Below, piece after piece: positions 23,465 to 31,947 of a DNA stretch of 54,641 bases. A model generated the notes under the pieces. That model saw only the letters and a list, made by a program, of their open reading frames with translations. It was not told where the DNA came from and did not search any database. Each line of letters starts with the position of its first letter. Positions within the stretch are counted from its first letter, which is position 1. The position numbers and the translations under genes were made by a program. This stretch comes from Rhizocola hellebori (GTDB lineage Bacteria; Actinomycetota; Actinomycetes; Mycobacteriales; Micromonosporaceae): NCBI RefSeq assembly GCF_016862955.1, contig NZ_BONY01000062.1:1-54641 (forward strand), read 5' to 3'.

Positions 23465-25552
23465 GTGAATCGCAGAACCCCTATTGCGTCACTGGCCGTA
23501 TTAACAGCGGCAGTGATCGGCGCCGTCCTGGCAACCCCCCAGGCCGTGGCCGTCCCCGCGCCCGCCGGTGACATAAGCGTCACGGCGGCCGCGGATGCCT
23601 TCGCCGCCAGCAACACGGCCGCGCTGTTCAAGAGCCCGGACGACGTGATGATCCGCGAAGCGGTCACCACCGGGACGCACGGGCTCAACTACGTGTCGTA
23701 CCAACGCACGTACCGCGGTCTGCAGGTGGTCGGTGGCGACGCCGTCATCACGACCGACGCGTCGGGCAAGGTGCTCAACACGACGGCCGCTCAGGACCAG
23801 GTCATCTCCGTGGGTACCACGCCCAGCATCAGCGCGGCGCAAGCCGCCGCCACGGCGCGGACGCAGCTGGCCACCGTGCAAACGGCCAGCACCCCCACCC
23901 TTGTCGTGCTGGCGTGGGGAACCCCGCGTCTGGCCTGGGAGGTCAAGCTGACCGGCACCAAGGCCAACGGCGCGGAGAGCGTGCCCAGCGTCTACGTCGA
24001 CGCGATGACCGGCAAGATCGCCGACAGTGTTGACCTCGTTCGCGACGGCACCGGCGTCAGTTTCTACGTCGGCACCGTGAACATCAACACCTCCGGCTCG
24101 GGCACCTCCTGGTCGATGCAGGACGGCACCCGTCCCGGCATCCGGTGTGGCGGCCAGAACGGCACCACGTTCACCGGGACAGATGACAGCTGGGGCAACG
24201 GCTCCGGCACCAACCTCGAAACCGCTTGTGTAGACGCGCTTTACGCCGTGCAGCGGGAATGGGACATGCTCGGCGCGTGGCTCGGCCGCAACGGCATCAA
24301 CGGCAGCGGCAGCGGCTTCCCCATCCGCGTCGGCCTCAACGACGCCAACGCGTTCTGGAACGGCAGCAACACCAGCTTCGGCCACAACTCGGCCAACACT
24401 CAGCAAGCCACCTCGATCGACGTGGTGGCACACGAGTTCGGTCACGCCATCTTCCAGACCACGCCAGGTGGCGCGGGCTCGGGCAACGAGAACGGCGGCC
24501 TCAACGAGGGAACTGGTGACATCTTCGGCGCGCTGACCGAGGCCTACGCCAACAACGTGAACGACCCGCCGGACTTCCTCGTCGGCGAAGAGGTCAACCT
24601 GGTCGGCAGCGGCGAGATCCGCAACATGTTCAACCCGTCGGCCGAGGGCGACCCCAACTGCTGGTCCACCGCGATCCCCAACACCGAGGTACACGCGGCG
24701 GCCGGCCCGATCAACCACTGGTTCTATCTGCTGGCCCGCGGCAGCAACCCGGCCGGTGGCCCGGTCAGCCCGACCTGCAACAGCAGCACGGTAACCGGTG
24801 TCGGCATCCAGGATGCCGGACGGATCTACTACAACGCGATGCTGGCCAAGACCTCCACGTGGCGCTACGCCAACGTGCGGCTCGCTTCGCTGAACGCCGC
24901 GGTCAACCTGTTCGGCGCCAACTCGGCGCAGTGCACCCAGACCAAGGCCGCGTGGAACGCCATTTCGGTACCGGTCCAGGCGGGCGAGCCCACCTGCGGC
25001 GGTGGCGGCGGCGGCACGACGATCTACTCGGACACGTTCGAGACGGCGACCGGCTGGGCGACCGCCGGCGGCGACACGGCGACCACCGGCGCGTGGGAGC
25101 GCGGCGACCCGGCCGCCACCACCAGCGGTGGCGTGGGCCTGCAGCTGGGCACCACGGTCAGCGGCACCAATGATCTCGTGACAGGGGCAGCGGCTGGCGC
25201 CGCGGCCGGTGACTTCGACGTCGACGGTGGCACCACGTCCATCCAGTCGCCGACGATCGCCTTGCCTGCCACCGGAACGCTGACACTGAACTACTCGTGG
25301 TACCTGGCCCACCTGAACAACGCCAGCAGCGCTGACTTCTTCAGGGTGAGCGTTGTCGTCGGGACCACCCCGACGGTCGTGTTCACACAGGCTGGTTCCG
25401 CGGCCAACCGGGCCGGTGCCTGGACGGCGGGCAGTGTCAACATCAGCAGCTTCGCCGGCCAGACCATCAGGATCCGGTTCGAGGCGGCGGACGCGGCGAC
25501 GGGTAGCCTCATCGAGGCCGGCGTCGACAACGTCACCATCACGCAAAGCTAA
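23465..25552 (+). CDS. Secreted M4 (thermolysin) family metalloprotease with C-terminal beta-sandwich
   Basis: A 695-residue prepro-enzyme. Signal peptide, then an FTP/PepSY-type propeptide to about residue 185, then the catalytic domain with zinc motif HEFGH (His323, Glu324, His327) and the third ligand Glu348 in NEGTGDIFG. A Gly-rich linker (near residue 520) leads to a C-terminal domain starting YSDTFETATGW and ending GVDNVTITQS, a jelly-roll type adhesion or pro-protein-convertase-like module. It hydrolyses proteins outside the cell and activates by autocleavage. GTG 23465 follows GGAAGGAAG; an upstream in-frame start at 23447 would precede the signal peptide and is unlikely. Confidence 0.93.
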   Translation: MNRRTPIASLAVLTAAVIGAVLATPQAVAVPAPAGDISVTAAADAFAASNTAALFKSPDDVMIREAVTTGTHGLNYVSYQRTYRGLQVVGGDAVITTDASGKVLNTTAAQDQVISVGTTPSISAAQAAATARTQLATVQTASTPTLVVLAWGTPRLAWEVKLTGTKANGAESVPSVYVDAMTGKIADSVDLVRDGTGVSFYVGTVNINTSGSGTSWSMQDGTRPGIRCGGQNGTTFTGTDDSWGNGSGTNLETACVDALYAVQREWDMLGAWLGRNGINGSGSGFPIRVGLNDANAFWNGSNTSFGHNSANTQQATSIDVVAHEFGHAIFQTTPGGAGSGNENGGLNEGTGDIFGALTEAYANNVNDPPDFLVGEEVNLVGSGEIRNMFNPSAEGDPNCWSTAIPNTEVHAAAGPINHWFYLLARGSNPAGGPVSPTCNSSTVTGVGIQDAGRIYYNAMLAKTSTWRYANVRLASLNAAVNLFGANSAQCTQTKAAWNAISVPVQAGEPTCGGGGGGTTIYSDTFETATGWATAGGDTATTGAWERGDPAATTSGGVGLQLGTTVSGTNDLVTGAAAGAAAGDFDVDGGTTSIQSPTIALPATGTLTLNYSWYLAHLNNASSADFFRVSVVVGTTPTVVFTQAGSAANRAGAWTAGSVNISSFAGQTIRIRFEAADAATGSLIEAGVDNVTITQS

Positions 25553-25567
25553 GTTCTGCACCAGTTT

Positions 25568-25599
25568 TCGGGCCGGGCGAGCGCACTCGCCCGGCCCGA
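25568..25599. terminator. Bidirectional hairpin terminator
   Basis: A perfect 14-bp GC-rich stem with a 4-nt loop between convergent genes (metalloprotease and aldo/keto reductase). Confidence 0.75.
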
Positions 25600-25611
25600 G
25601 ATCGTGATTGG

Positions 25612-26508
25612 TCAGGCCAGCTGCGCCAGCTCGGTGGGGGACAGGCTCAGCGCGCCGGCCGCGATGTTCTCCGCGAGATGGGCCGGGTTGCCGGTGCCGG
25701 GGATGGCCAGCACGTGCCGGCCCTGGTGCAGCGTCCAGGCGAGGCGAACCTGTTGTGGGGTAACGCCGCGGGCGCGCGCGATCTCCTGCACCGGGTCGCT
25801 GTGCGACTCGGCCGGGCCCGCCTCGCGTTGCGGGCCGGCGATGGCGAAGAACGGGACGAAGGCCACCCCGCGTTCACCGCAGATCTTGAGCAAACCATCG
25901 TCGCCGCGATTGGTGTCGATGGCGTAACCGTTTTGAACGCAGACCACCGGCGCGATCTGCTGGGCCTCATCGAGGTGATCCACACGGACGTTGGACAGGC
26001 CAAGATGCCTGATGAGCCCCTCGTCGCGCATCTTCACCAGCGCCCCGAAGCGCTCGGCGATCGAGTCGGGCACCGGGCGTTTGACTATCCGCAGGTTCAC
26101 CACGTCGAGGTGATCGCGGCGCAGCCGCCGCAGGTTCTCCTGCACCTGGGCACGCAGCTGCGCCTCGGTGGAGGCCATGGAAAAGGTGCCGTCATCGGCG
26201 AAACCCGGGCCCACCTTGGTGGTGATGACCAGGTCGGACGGGTAGGGGGTAAGCGCGTCACGGATCAGCTCCGTCGCATAGCGCGTCTGCCCGGAACCCA
26301 CGTCCAGGATTCCGCCGGGGGAGAAGTAGAACGCCGCGGTGTCGATGTGGTTCACGCCCAGCTCCACCGCGCGCCGCAGCACGGTGATCGCCAGCTCACG
26401 ATTGGGGTTGGCGGTCAGCCGCATCGAGCCGAAGCCCATGCGGTTAACGGTGAGGTCGCCCAGGGTCCAGGTGCCCGCGGCTGCCGCGGTGATCTCATCG
26501 GAACGCAT
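25612..26508 (-). CDS. Aldo/keto reductase
   Basis: A 298-residue NADPH-dependent oxidoreductase of the AKR superfamily, an (alpha/beta)8 barrel. Visible features are GFGSMRLT at strand 1, NHIDTAAFYFSPGG with the catalytic Asp and Tyr, LVITTKVGPGF with the Lys, and RRDHLDVVNLRI with the His-containing strand 4. PGTGNPAHLAENIAAG near the end belongs to the cofactor loop. Last gene of a three-gene minus-strand operon, 9 nt after the NUDIX stop. The substrate is unknown; the type is close to the oxidoreductases that reduce small aldehydes and ketones. Confidence 0.92.
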   Translation of the reverse strand: MRSDEITAAAAGTWTLGDLTVNRMGFGSMRLTANPNRELAITVLRRAVELGVNHIDTAAFYFSPGGILDVGSGQTRYATELIRDALTPYPSDLVITTKVGPGFADDGTFSMASTEAQLRAQVQENLRRLRRDHLDVVNLRIVKRPVPDSIAERFGALVKMRDEGLIRHLGLSNVRVDHLDEAQQIAPVVCVQNGYAIDTNRGDDGLLKICGERGVAFVPFFAIAGPQREAGPAESHSDPVQEIARARGVTPQQVRLAWTLHQGRHVLAIPGTGNPAHLAENIAAGALSLSPTELAQLA

Positions 26509-26517
26509 CCGGCGAGC

Positions 26518-27060
26518 TTAGCGGCGAGCGAGCACCGCCAGCAGCCCCACCAGTGGGCCGGAGCCGAGGAAGGCGCCCTCCGCGATGAGCCGGGGCACCT
26601 CGCTCAGCTCGACCCAGGCGACCTCACCCACCTCGTGCGGATCGCTTGGTGTGCCGACCAGTTCGGCCCCGCGCACCAGATAGATCTCGTGCAGACAATC
26701 GATCATTCCTGGCATCGGCTGGTACCGGGAAAGCAGCTCGAACTCCCCGATCGGCCGCCAGCCGGTCTCCTCCACGGCCTCGCGGGCCACCGTCTGCGCC
26801 CCGGTCTCACCCAGCTCGCGCAGGCCACCGGGAAGCTCCCAGCCGATCTGATCCACCGCGAACCGGTGCCGGCGCAACAACAGCACCCGCTCCTGCTGGT
26901 CGAGGATCACTCCCACCGCGACGGCGGGCAGGCGCACCACATCGTGCCAGAACCGTTGCGTGCCCACCTGAACGTCGACCTGCACCAGCCGCATCCACTC
27001 GTCGGAGTAGACCGGCCGCTCGCCGAAAACCTTCCAGCGCATGGCTTCGTCGGGCGTCAT
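26518..27060 (-). CDS. NUDIX hydrolase (ADP-ribose pyrophosphatase-like)
   Basis: A 180-residue protein with an intact Nudix box: GGLRELGETGAQTVAREAVE followed by ETGW, matching G-x5-E-x7-R-E-U-x-E-E-x-G-U. The upstream segment LPAVAVGVILDQQERVLLLR is the usual first strand pair. It hydrolyses a nucleoside diphosphate linked to another moiety. ADP-ribose or a sugar nucleotide is likely, but this is inference. The ATG at 27060 overlaps the stop of the upstream gene as ATGA, which decides the start against longer options. Confidence 0.92.
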   Translation of the reverse strand: MTPDEAMRWKVFGERPVYSDEWMRLVQVDVQVGTQRFWHDVVRLPAVAVGVILDQQERVLLLRRHRFAVDQIGWELPGGLRELGETGAQTVAREAVEETGWRPIGEFELLSRYQPMPGMIDCLHEIYLVRGAELVGTPSDPHEVGEVAWVELSEVPRLIAEGAFLGSGPLVGLLAVLARR

Positions 27061-27593
27061 TCGGCACCGCTCGCGGTTACCGGCACCCGGGACGCGGCAG
27101 GCGGCCCGCCGAGCAGGACGATCGCCTCCGGCCCCGGGTCGTCGGCCTGCCCGGTGCAGCACGCCAGCTTGCTCTGATAGGCCTCCGCGGCCGAGATCAG
27201 CCAGCCCAGATCGAACCAGTAGTTCGGCGAGCCGGCGTTGCGCCGCCAGTAGGCGACCACCGAGTCGTAACCGACGCGCATCTGCCGCAGCGTGTGGTGC
27301 CAGTCTTCGAGCAGCCAGTTTCGCGGCACCACCCGGCGGCGCACCAGGATGGCCACCGTGTTGAAGTTGGCCAGCGCCCGATTGGCCAGGTCGAAGCGAG
27401 CCTGATCGGCGGGGAGCTCACCCTCGCGGGTGGCCTGATAGAGCAGGCGCCGGCCCTCCTGGACGTCGGTGCCGAGCAGGAGGTCCTGCACTTTCATCAG
27501 GGCATCGAGCTGTCGCTGACGTCGTCCGATGAGGACGGTGACCAGCGACAGGATGACCGCAAGCGCCGCGATCGAGATGTTGAGAATCTCCAC
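27057..27593 (-). CDS. Single-pass membrane protein of unknown function
   Basis: A 178-residue protein. An N-terminal helix (ISIAALAVILSLVTVLIG) is followed by QRQLDALMKVQDLLLGTDVQ and a helical cytoplasmic domain with many Trp and Arg residues (NWLLEDWHHTLRQM). It resembles DUF4760-like proteins common in actinobacteria, without firm assignment. The GTG start has TACGAT 5 nt upstream and no ribosome site, so it may be leaderless. Promoter-proximal gene of the membrane protein / NUDIX / AKR operon, divergent from the Roadblock operon. Confidence 0.7.
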   Translation of the reverse strand: MEILNISIAALAVILSLVTVLIGRRQRQLDALMKVQDLLLGTDVQEGRRLLYQATREGELPADQARFDLANRALANFNTVAILVRRRVVPRNWLLEDWHHTLRQMRVGYDSVVAYWRRNAGSPNYWFDLGWLISAAEAYQSKLACCTGQADDPGPEAIVLLGGPPAASRVPVTASGAE

Positions 27594-27719
27594 GGCTCAT
27601 CGTAAGCGCCGCAGAACTGAGGCCGCCATGACGGACACGGTGTGCGATTTGAGGGCGGCGGCGATCCGTACCGTGCCAGTCACCGGGTGGAGGCTGCGCG
27701 GGAGCTTCAAGGAGAAATG

Positions 27720-28100
27720 ATGCTGGGTATAGGCAAATGCCTCGATCATCTGATGGCACTGCACGGCGTACTGGGCGCCAGCATCATCGACTATGCCAGC
27801 GGGTCGACGCTTGGGGCGGCCGGGCGCGGCCCGGCCAGCCACCAGGAGTCCTACAGCGCCGGTGTCACGACCATGATGCACACCACGATGAAGGCGGCCG
27901 CGCTGGCCACGGTCGGCAACCCGGCGCATGTGGAGCAGATCGTCATCACCGCAGGCAATGGGTTCCATCTGCTGCATCCGCTGGCCGGTGGCACCCAGAC
28001 GCGGATGATGCTCTACGTCTGGCTCGATCGCGGGATCGGCAATCTTGCGGTCACCCAGCGGCGGGTGAATTCCATAGCCGCGCAGTTCTCGGTGAACTGA
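27720..28100 (+). CDS. Roadblock/LC7 domain protein 1
   Basis: A 126-residue single-domain Roadblock protein (DHLMALHGVLGASIIDYASG, later GNGFHLLHPLAGG). Roadblock dimers regulate small GTPases, for example MglB with MglA, or act as scaffolds in actinobacterial conservons. AAGGAG lies 5 nt before ATG 27720; ATG 27717 is adjacent. First gene of a four-gene run that contains no GTPase. The next gene follows after 10 nt. Confidence 0.85.
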   Translation: MLGIGKCLDHLMALHGVLGASIIDYASGSTLGAAGRGPASHQESYSAGVTTMMHTTMKAAALATVGNPAHVEQIVITAGNGFHLLHPLAGGTQTRMMLYVWLDRGIGNLAVTQRRVNSIAAQFSVN

Positions 28101-28110
28101 CCGCGTCCAG

Positions 28111-29061
28111 ATGACTCCGCCTGCCCCGTTGTTGCGTGACGCGCTGGAGCCATGGTGCGCGGCCGGTGTCACCGGCGCGTTGCGCCTGCTGGAAAATCCG
28201 GGCGGCACAGTCTACCTGTCGGATGGAAGGATCGCCTACGCCGAATGTCCCGCCGCGTGTGGCGTGGAGCGGCTGCTCACCGCCTCCGGTCGATTGCCCG
28301 GGGAGGCCTGGCGGGCCGCTGCCAACGTGGGCCGCAACCACCATCGGATAGGCGCCGAATTAGTCCAAAGTGGACTGATAACCCAGGCGGAGATCGAAGC
28401 GGCGGGGGTGCTTGCCCTCTACGACGCGGCCTTCTTCCTTTTCGATCTGGCGACCCCGGTGCAATTCGAGCCGGGCGCCCGCCAGCCGGTCGGCCAGCTG
28501 TGCAGCTTCGAGTTGCGCACCGTCTGCCAGGAGGTGGATCGGCGCAAGCGGTTCCTGGCCGAAGCGTGGCACGACCCGTCCAGCGACACCGCGGCGGTGC
28601 TGCCGCATCGGCGGCTGCGCTCACAGATCGTCGCGCTCACCGCGCTGCAGTGGGAGGTGGTGGCCAACGCCGATCGCCGGCGCAGCCCGGTCGACCTTGC
28701 GCGTCTGCTCGGCCGGGATACCTACACCGTCATGCTCGAGGTCCGCCGGCTGGTGCGCGCGGGACTGGTCGAACCGGGCCGGCCCGGCGGCTCCGCCGCG
28801 GCCGAGTCGCTCGCCGCGGTGCGCGCCCGCGCCGCCGAGCCGCCACCGGTCATGGCGCGGCCCGCTCCCGCCGAGGAACCGCCGGCGATGCCCGCCCGGG
28901 TTCGTCTCGCCGCCGAAACCGCCGACAGCGCCGAAGAGCTGCCGGCGTTGCCGCGCCGCGAAGTGAAGCGCCAGCCGGCGAGCCAGGCGGGGCAGACCGC
29001 CGAGAACTGGGTTCCCGAGCACGTCCTGCACCGCCTGATCAACGGGATAGGTGCCCTGTGA
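28111..29061 (+). CDS. DUF4388-like protein with winged-helix region
   Basis: A 316-residue protein. The N-terminal segment GALRLLENPGGTVYLSDGRI and the following 90 residues, with GAELVQSGLITQAEIEAAGV, resemble DUF4388/PATAN domains, which occur in two-component and GTPase signalling proteins. Residues about 170-230 look like a winged helix (LTALQWEVVANADRRRSPVD, LLGRDTYTVMLEVRRLVRAG). The C-terminal 80 residues are Pro/Ala/Glu-rich and disordered, ending in a short conserved-looking helix (VPEHVLHRLINGIGAL). It sits between Roadblock genes, so a partner role is likely. The stop overlaps a possible GTG start of the next gene. Confidence 0.75.
   Translation: MTPPAPLLRDALEPWCAAGVTGALRLLENPGGTVYLSDGRIAYAECPAACGVERLLTASGRLPGEAWRAAANVGRNHHRIGAELVQSGLITQAEIEAAGVLALYDAAFFLFDLATPVQFEPGARQPVGQLCSFELRTVCQEVDRRKRFLAEAWHDPSSDTAAVLPHRRLRSQIVALTALQWEVVANADRRRSPVDLARLLGRDTYTVMLEVRRLVRAGLVEPGRPGGSAAAESLAAVRARAAEPPPVMARPAPAEEPPAMPARVRLAAETADSAEELPALPRREVKRQPASQAGQTAENWVPEHVLHRLINGIGAL
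28364..28374. repeat. TCCANNNTGGA palindrome, extended copy
   Basis: The best copy in the window: AGTCCA-AAG-TGGACT (28362-28376) is a perfect 6-3-6 palindrome inside the DUF4388 gene. Confidence 0.4.
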
Positions 29062-29099
29062 TCAGGCTCGGCATCATCACCCGATGGAAGACAAGGAGA

Positions 29100-29504
29100 A
29101 TGACCAGTCAATTGATCACCGAGGGTCCCGTCGTCGAGGAACTCCGCGAGCTGCGGGTGCGCCTGCCACACATCCTGGGCGTGCTGGTGGCGAGCATCGA
29201 CGGGCTTCTCATCGCCCAGGACACGCCGGATGTCGAGCCAGAGACCATGGCCGCCATGTCGGCGGCCCAGCTCGGCCTCGGTCAGCAGATGGTGGCCGCG
29301 GTCAACTCGGGCGGCTTCCGTGACACCGTCACCACCGGCACCGACGGCTACGTGGCGACATTTGCGGCGGGACCGTCCGCCTTGCTCAGCGTGATCGCTG
29401 GGCCGGAACTCAATGTGGGCCGCCTCCACCACGAGGCACGACCGGTGGCGGCCAGGATCGGCGAGCTGTTGCCGTCTTCACCTCTCACCCAGCTAGGAGA
29501 ATGA
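29100..29504 (+). CDS. Roadblock/LC7 domain protein 2
   Basis: A 134-residue Roadblock protein of the type seen in actinobacterial conservons (LRVRLPHILGVLVASIDGLL, then FRDTVTTGTDGYVATFAAG and ALLSVIAGPELNVGRLHHEA). The ATG at 29100 is very close to AAGGAG, only 1-2 nt away. The in-frame GTG at 29058, which overlaps the previous stop as GTGA, may therefore be the true coupled start and would add 14 residues. Third gene of the operon. Confidence 0.85.
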   Translation: MTSQLITEGPVVEELRELRVRLPHILGVLVASIDGLLIAQDTPDVEPETMAAMSAAQLGLGQQMVAAVNSGGFRDTVTTGTDGYVATFAAGPSALLSVIAGPELNVGRLHHEARPVAARIGELLPSSPLTQLGE

Positions 29505-29510
29505 AAAGCT

Positions 29511-29882
29511 ATGGCAGACATGGAAAACTCACTGCAAGAGGCCATGCAGATCGAGGGCGCCATCGGCGTGGCCCTGGTCGACTACATGAGCGGAATGGCT
29601 CTGGGCACCCAGGGCAGCACGAAGGACTTCGACCTGTCGATCGCCGCGGCCGGCAACACCGACGTGGTCAGGGCGAAACTTCGTACCCTGGAAATGTTGA
29701 AATTTAAGGACTCCATCGAGGACATCCTCATCACGCTGGGCAGCCAGTATCACGTCATCCGCCCGTTGACCAGCCGCAACACCCAGGGCCTTTTCTTGTA
29801 CCTGGTGCTGATCCGGACGCGGGCGAACCTCGCGATGGCCCGCCACAAGCTCAAGTCCATCGAGGAGGATCTGCAGATGTGA
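29511..29882 (+). CDS. Roadblock/LC7 domain protein 3
   Basis: A 123-residue Roadblock-like protein (QIEGAIGVALVDYMSGMALG, DSIEDILITLGSQYHVIRPL). It is closest in layout to Roadblock protein 1 of the same operon: both have a DY-x-S-G turn and a late H-x-L/I-x-P-L strand, so they look like duplicates. TAGGAGA lies about 10 nt before the ATG. Last gene of the run, 6 nt after protein 2. Confidence 0.8.
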   Translation: MADMENSLQEAMQIEGAIGVALVDYMSGMALGTQGSTKDFDLSIAAAGNTDVVRAKLRTLEMLKFKDSIEDILITLGSQYHVIRPLTSRNTQGLFLYLVLIRTRANLAMARHKLKSIEEDLQM

Positions 29883-29925
29883 GCCGAGACCACTGTGCTA
29901 CGCCCGCGTCTGAAAGGATGCGGGC

Positions 29926-30336
29926 ATGCAGTTGTCAAAAGCGAGCGACTTCGCGCGGGGCCATCACCATGCCGTCATGCACACCTACCGCCGAGACGGC
30001 CAGCCGCAGCTTTCCCCGGTGACCGTCGGGGTCAACGAGGCGGGCCAGCTGATCGTCAGTACCCGCGAAACCTCGGTGAAAGTCCGCAACCTTCGCCGCG
30101 ATCCCAGGGTGTCGCTTTGCGTGTTCACCGATCGCTTCTTCGGAGACTGGATCCAGGTGGACGGGACGGCGACGCTGCTTGCGCTGCCGGACGCACTGGA
30201 GCCGCTGGTCGAGTACTACCGCTCGATCTCCGGCGAACATCCCGACTGGGATGAATACCGGCAAGCGATGGTGCGCGACCAACGGCTCCTGGTCCAGGTG
30301 GACGTGACTCGGGTGGGACCCGACTTTCACGGCTGA
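29926..30336 (+). CDS. PPOX class FMN/F420-dependent oxidoreductase
   Basis: A 136-residue split beta-barrel flavin/deazaflavin protein. Motifs are GQPQLSPVTVGVNEAGQLIV, VRNLRRDPRVSLCVF and GDWIQVDGTATLL, typical of the PPOX_F420 (FDOR-B) group, which reduces small molecules with F420 or FMN. Which cofactor is used cannot be decided by eye. AAAGGATGCGGG precedes the ATG. It is 43 nt after the Roadblock operon and may be separately transcribed. Confidence 0.85.
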   Translation: MQLSKASDFARGHHHAVMHTYRRDGQPQLSPVTVGVNEAGQLIVSTRETSVKVRNLRRDPRVSLCVFTDRFFGDWIQVDGTATLLALPDALEPLVEYYRSISGEHPDWDEYRQAMVRDQRLLVQVDVTRVGPDFHG

Positions 30337-30350
30337 GGGTGAAAGACTGT

Positions 30351-30974
30351 CTAGTTGGGATGGTCGATCTGAGCAAAGGCGGCCCGAAGCAGGCTCTGGA
30401 GCTGAGCGTCGGTGTAACCGCCGTCGCTCATCACGAACTCGACGATGTGGTCGCCGTGTTGGGCGAGCAGGACTGCCGACTGGCTCTGGTCGCCGACGAA
30501 GGACCGGAAACCGGCCACCGCCGGGCCGAGGTCGAACGGCTTGAGGGTGACAGCAGGTCCGTCAGAGAACTTCATGGCCGGGCACTGCATGATTGCCCCG
30601 CTTAGTTCCCTTAGGTGTTCGCTGGCCGCAGGGTCGTAAACGACCGTTTGTTCCAAAAAATCGCCTGATTCCGCGTAGAAGGCTTGAACACCCGAATCGG
30701 TCAATCCGGTGTTCTGAGCCAGGACGGCGTTGTCCAACGCGGCGCAGCCGCTGCTCTCGGTGGTACCGGCCGGGCCCGTAGGTCCGGTGGTGACGAGGGC
30801 GCCCGCTCTCCAGGTCTTTCCGGTGGCCTCAGGCAGATCCTGCGTGTCCAGCAGGAGCTGCTGCAGGTCTTCCCGGCTAGGGTCTCGCGAAACGGCAGCG
30901 TGTGCTGGCGCTGCCATGGCCGTGGCCGCCAACAAGGCGACCATCGGCACCACTTGCATTGATCTCATGAACAT
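30351..30974 (-). CDS. Secreted PknH-sensor-like protein
   Basis: A 207-residue exported protein. The signal peptide ends in APAHA. The mature part (LQQLLLDTQDLPEATGK, then GCAALDNAVLAQNTG, IMQCPAMKF, and HGDHIVEFVMSDG) resembles the extracellular sensor domains of mycobacterial PknH and related secreted proteins. Two cysteines probably form one disulfide. ATG 30974 follows GGGGGAG by 5 nt; an upstream in-frame ATG at 31001 would add nine polar residues. The function is unknown. Confidence 0.7.
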   Translation of the reverse strand: MFMRSMQVVPMVALLAATAMAAPAHAAVSRDPSREDLQQLLLDTQDLPEATGKTWRAGALVTTGPTGPAGTTESSGCAALDNAVLAQNTGLTDSGVQAFYAESGDFLEQTVVYDPAASEHLRELSGAIMQCPAMKFSDGPAVTLKPFDLGPAVAGFRSFVGDQSQSAVLLAQHGDHIVEFVMSDGGYTDAQLQSLLRAAFAQIDHPN

Positions 30975-31067
30975 CGCGCTCCCCCGATGGCGATTTTTCA
31001 ACCCGATCTTCGGACCGCAACCTTACCTCGGCATTTCCCTCATACAAGGCAAATCGGCTACCGATTT

Positions 31068-31865
31068 TCAGAAGCCAGGAAACACCCGCCGCAGGTCAGC
31101 CAGGTCCACCGGACCGCCGTCGAGCACGACGGAAGACGGCGTGCGCTCGGCGGAAAGGCGGCCCGAGATGAGGCGCAGCAAGGATTCCGCGGGCAGCGTG
31201 AGCACCCCGTCGGAGCGCTCCGGCGCACCGGGCGAAACGGTGACCTGGTCGCCCAGGTGCAGCGCCATGGTGAGGTCGGGCTCACTGGTCTGCAGCCGCA
31301 GGGTGGACTGCTTGCCTTGCAACGCTTCCGGCTTGGCCAGCCAGCCCAGGCGCGACAGCGAGGACTCCACCAGCAGCGTCGTGGCCTGCGGGAGCAGCGT
31401 GGCGGAAGGGTCCAGACCCACCCTCACATCCCACGAGTGCAGCGTGAACTCGCTGAGCCGAAACGAGGTAACCGTGGCCACATCGACGGGCGCGGGAAGG
31501 AAACCCATGTCCACCAACAGGTTGGCTCGGGTATCCGGGTCGAGCGACTCATAGCGGGTGGTGAGAATCTCGTTGTGCTCCAGGAAACCTTGCGCTCGCT
31601 CGGCGGGCGCCATGGCATCCCAGCGGGCCCACACCTGCTTGTTGAAGTCGTTGCCCGGGTTCGGGTTTCCGGCCAAAGCCGCTTCCAGCACGGCCAGGTT
31701 GATGACAGAACCGCTGCCCAGGTGGCTCAGCACCTGAGAGATGTCCCACTCGGACGCTCCCGAGGGCCCGGTGAGTTGCTCATCACTCAATCCGCGGACA
31801 AAGGTGGCGAGTTGGTCGAAGCCGGATCTCAGAGCGGCGATGTTGGCGTCCGCGGTGGCGGTCAT
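31068..31865 (-). CDS. Maleylpyruvate isomerase/mycothiol-dependent DinB-like enzyme
   Basis: A 265-residue protein of the MDMPI/DinB_2 family. These are four-helix bundle enzymes with a metal triad that use mycothiol, the actinobacterial thiol. The N-terminal helices contain SEWDISQVLSHLGSG (first ligand His) and the third conserved site is FTLHSWDVRVGLD. A C-terminal MDMPI_C-like region follows (LHLGDQVTVSPG to the end). AGGGAGA precedes ATG 31865. The substrate is unknown; members include isomerases and detoxification transferases. Confidence 0.88.
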   Translation of the reverse strand: MTATADANIAALRSGFDQLATFVRGLSDEQLTGPSGASEWDISQVLSHLGSGSVINLAVLEAALAGNPNPGNDFNKQVWARWDAMAPAERAQGFLEHNEILTTRYESLDPDTRANLLVDMGFLPAPVDVATVTSFRLSEFTLHSWDVRVGLDPSATLLPQATTLLVESSLSRLGWLAKPEALQGKQSTLRLQTSEPDLTMALHLGDQVTVSPGAPERSDGVLTLPAESLLRLISGRLSAERTPSSVVLDGGPVDLADLRRVFPGF

Positions 31866-31947
31866 AGATGGTGTCTCCCTGCTGACGGTTATTCTCCCGG
31901 GGAGCAACCTGAACTACCGATCTGCTATTCCAGGGGTGAAGTACGGA

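Noticed and set aside
23501-25561. A 686-codon minus-strand open frame opposite the metalloprotease
   Set aside because: The plus strand has intact thermolysin motifs; the minus frame shows none.
25678-27177. A 499-codon plus-strand open frame opposite the aldo/keto reductase and NUDIX genes
   Set aside because: Both minus-strand genes have full family motifs and ATGA coupling.
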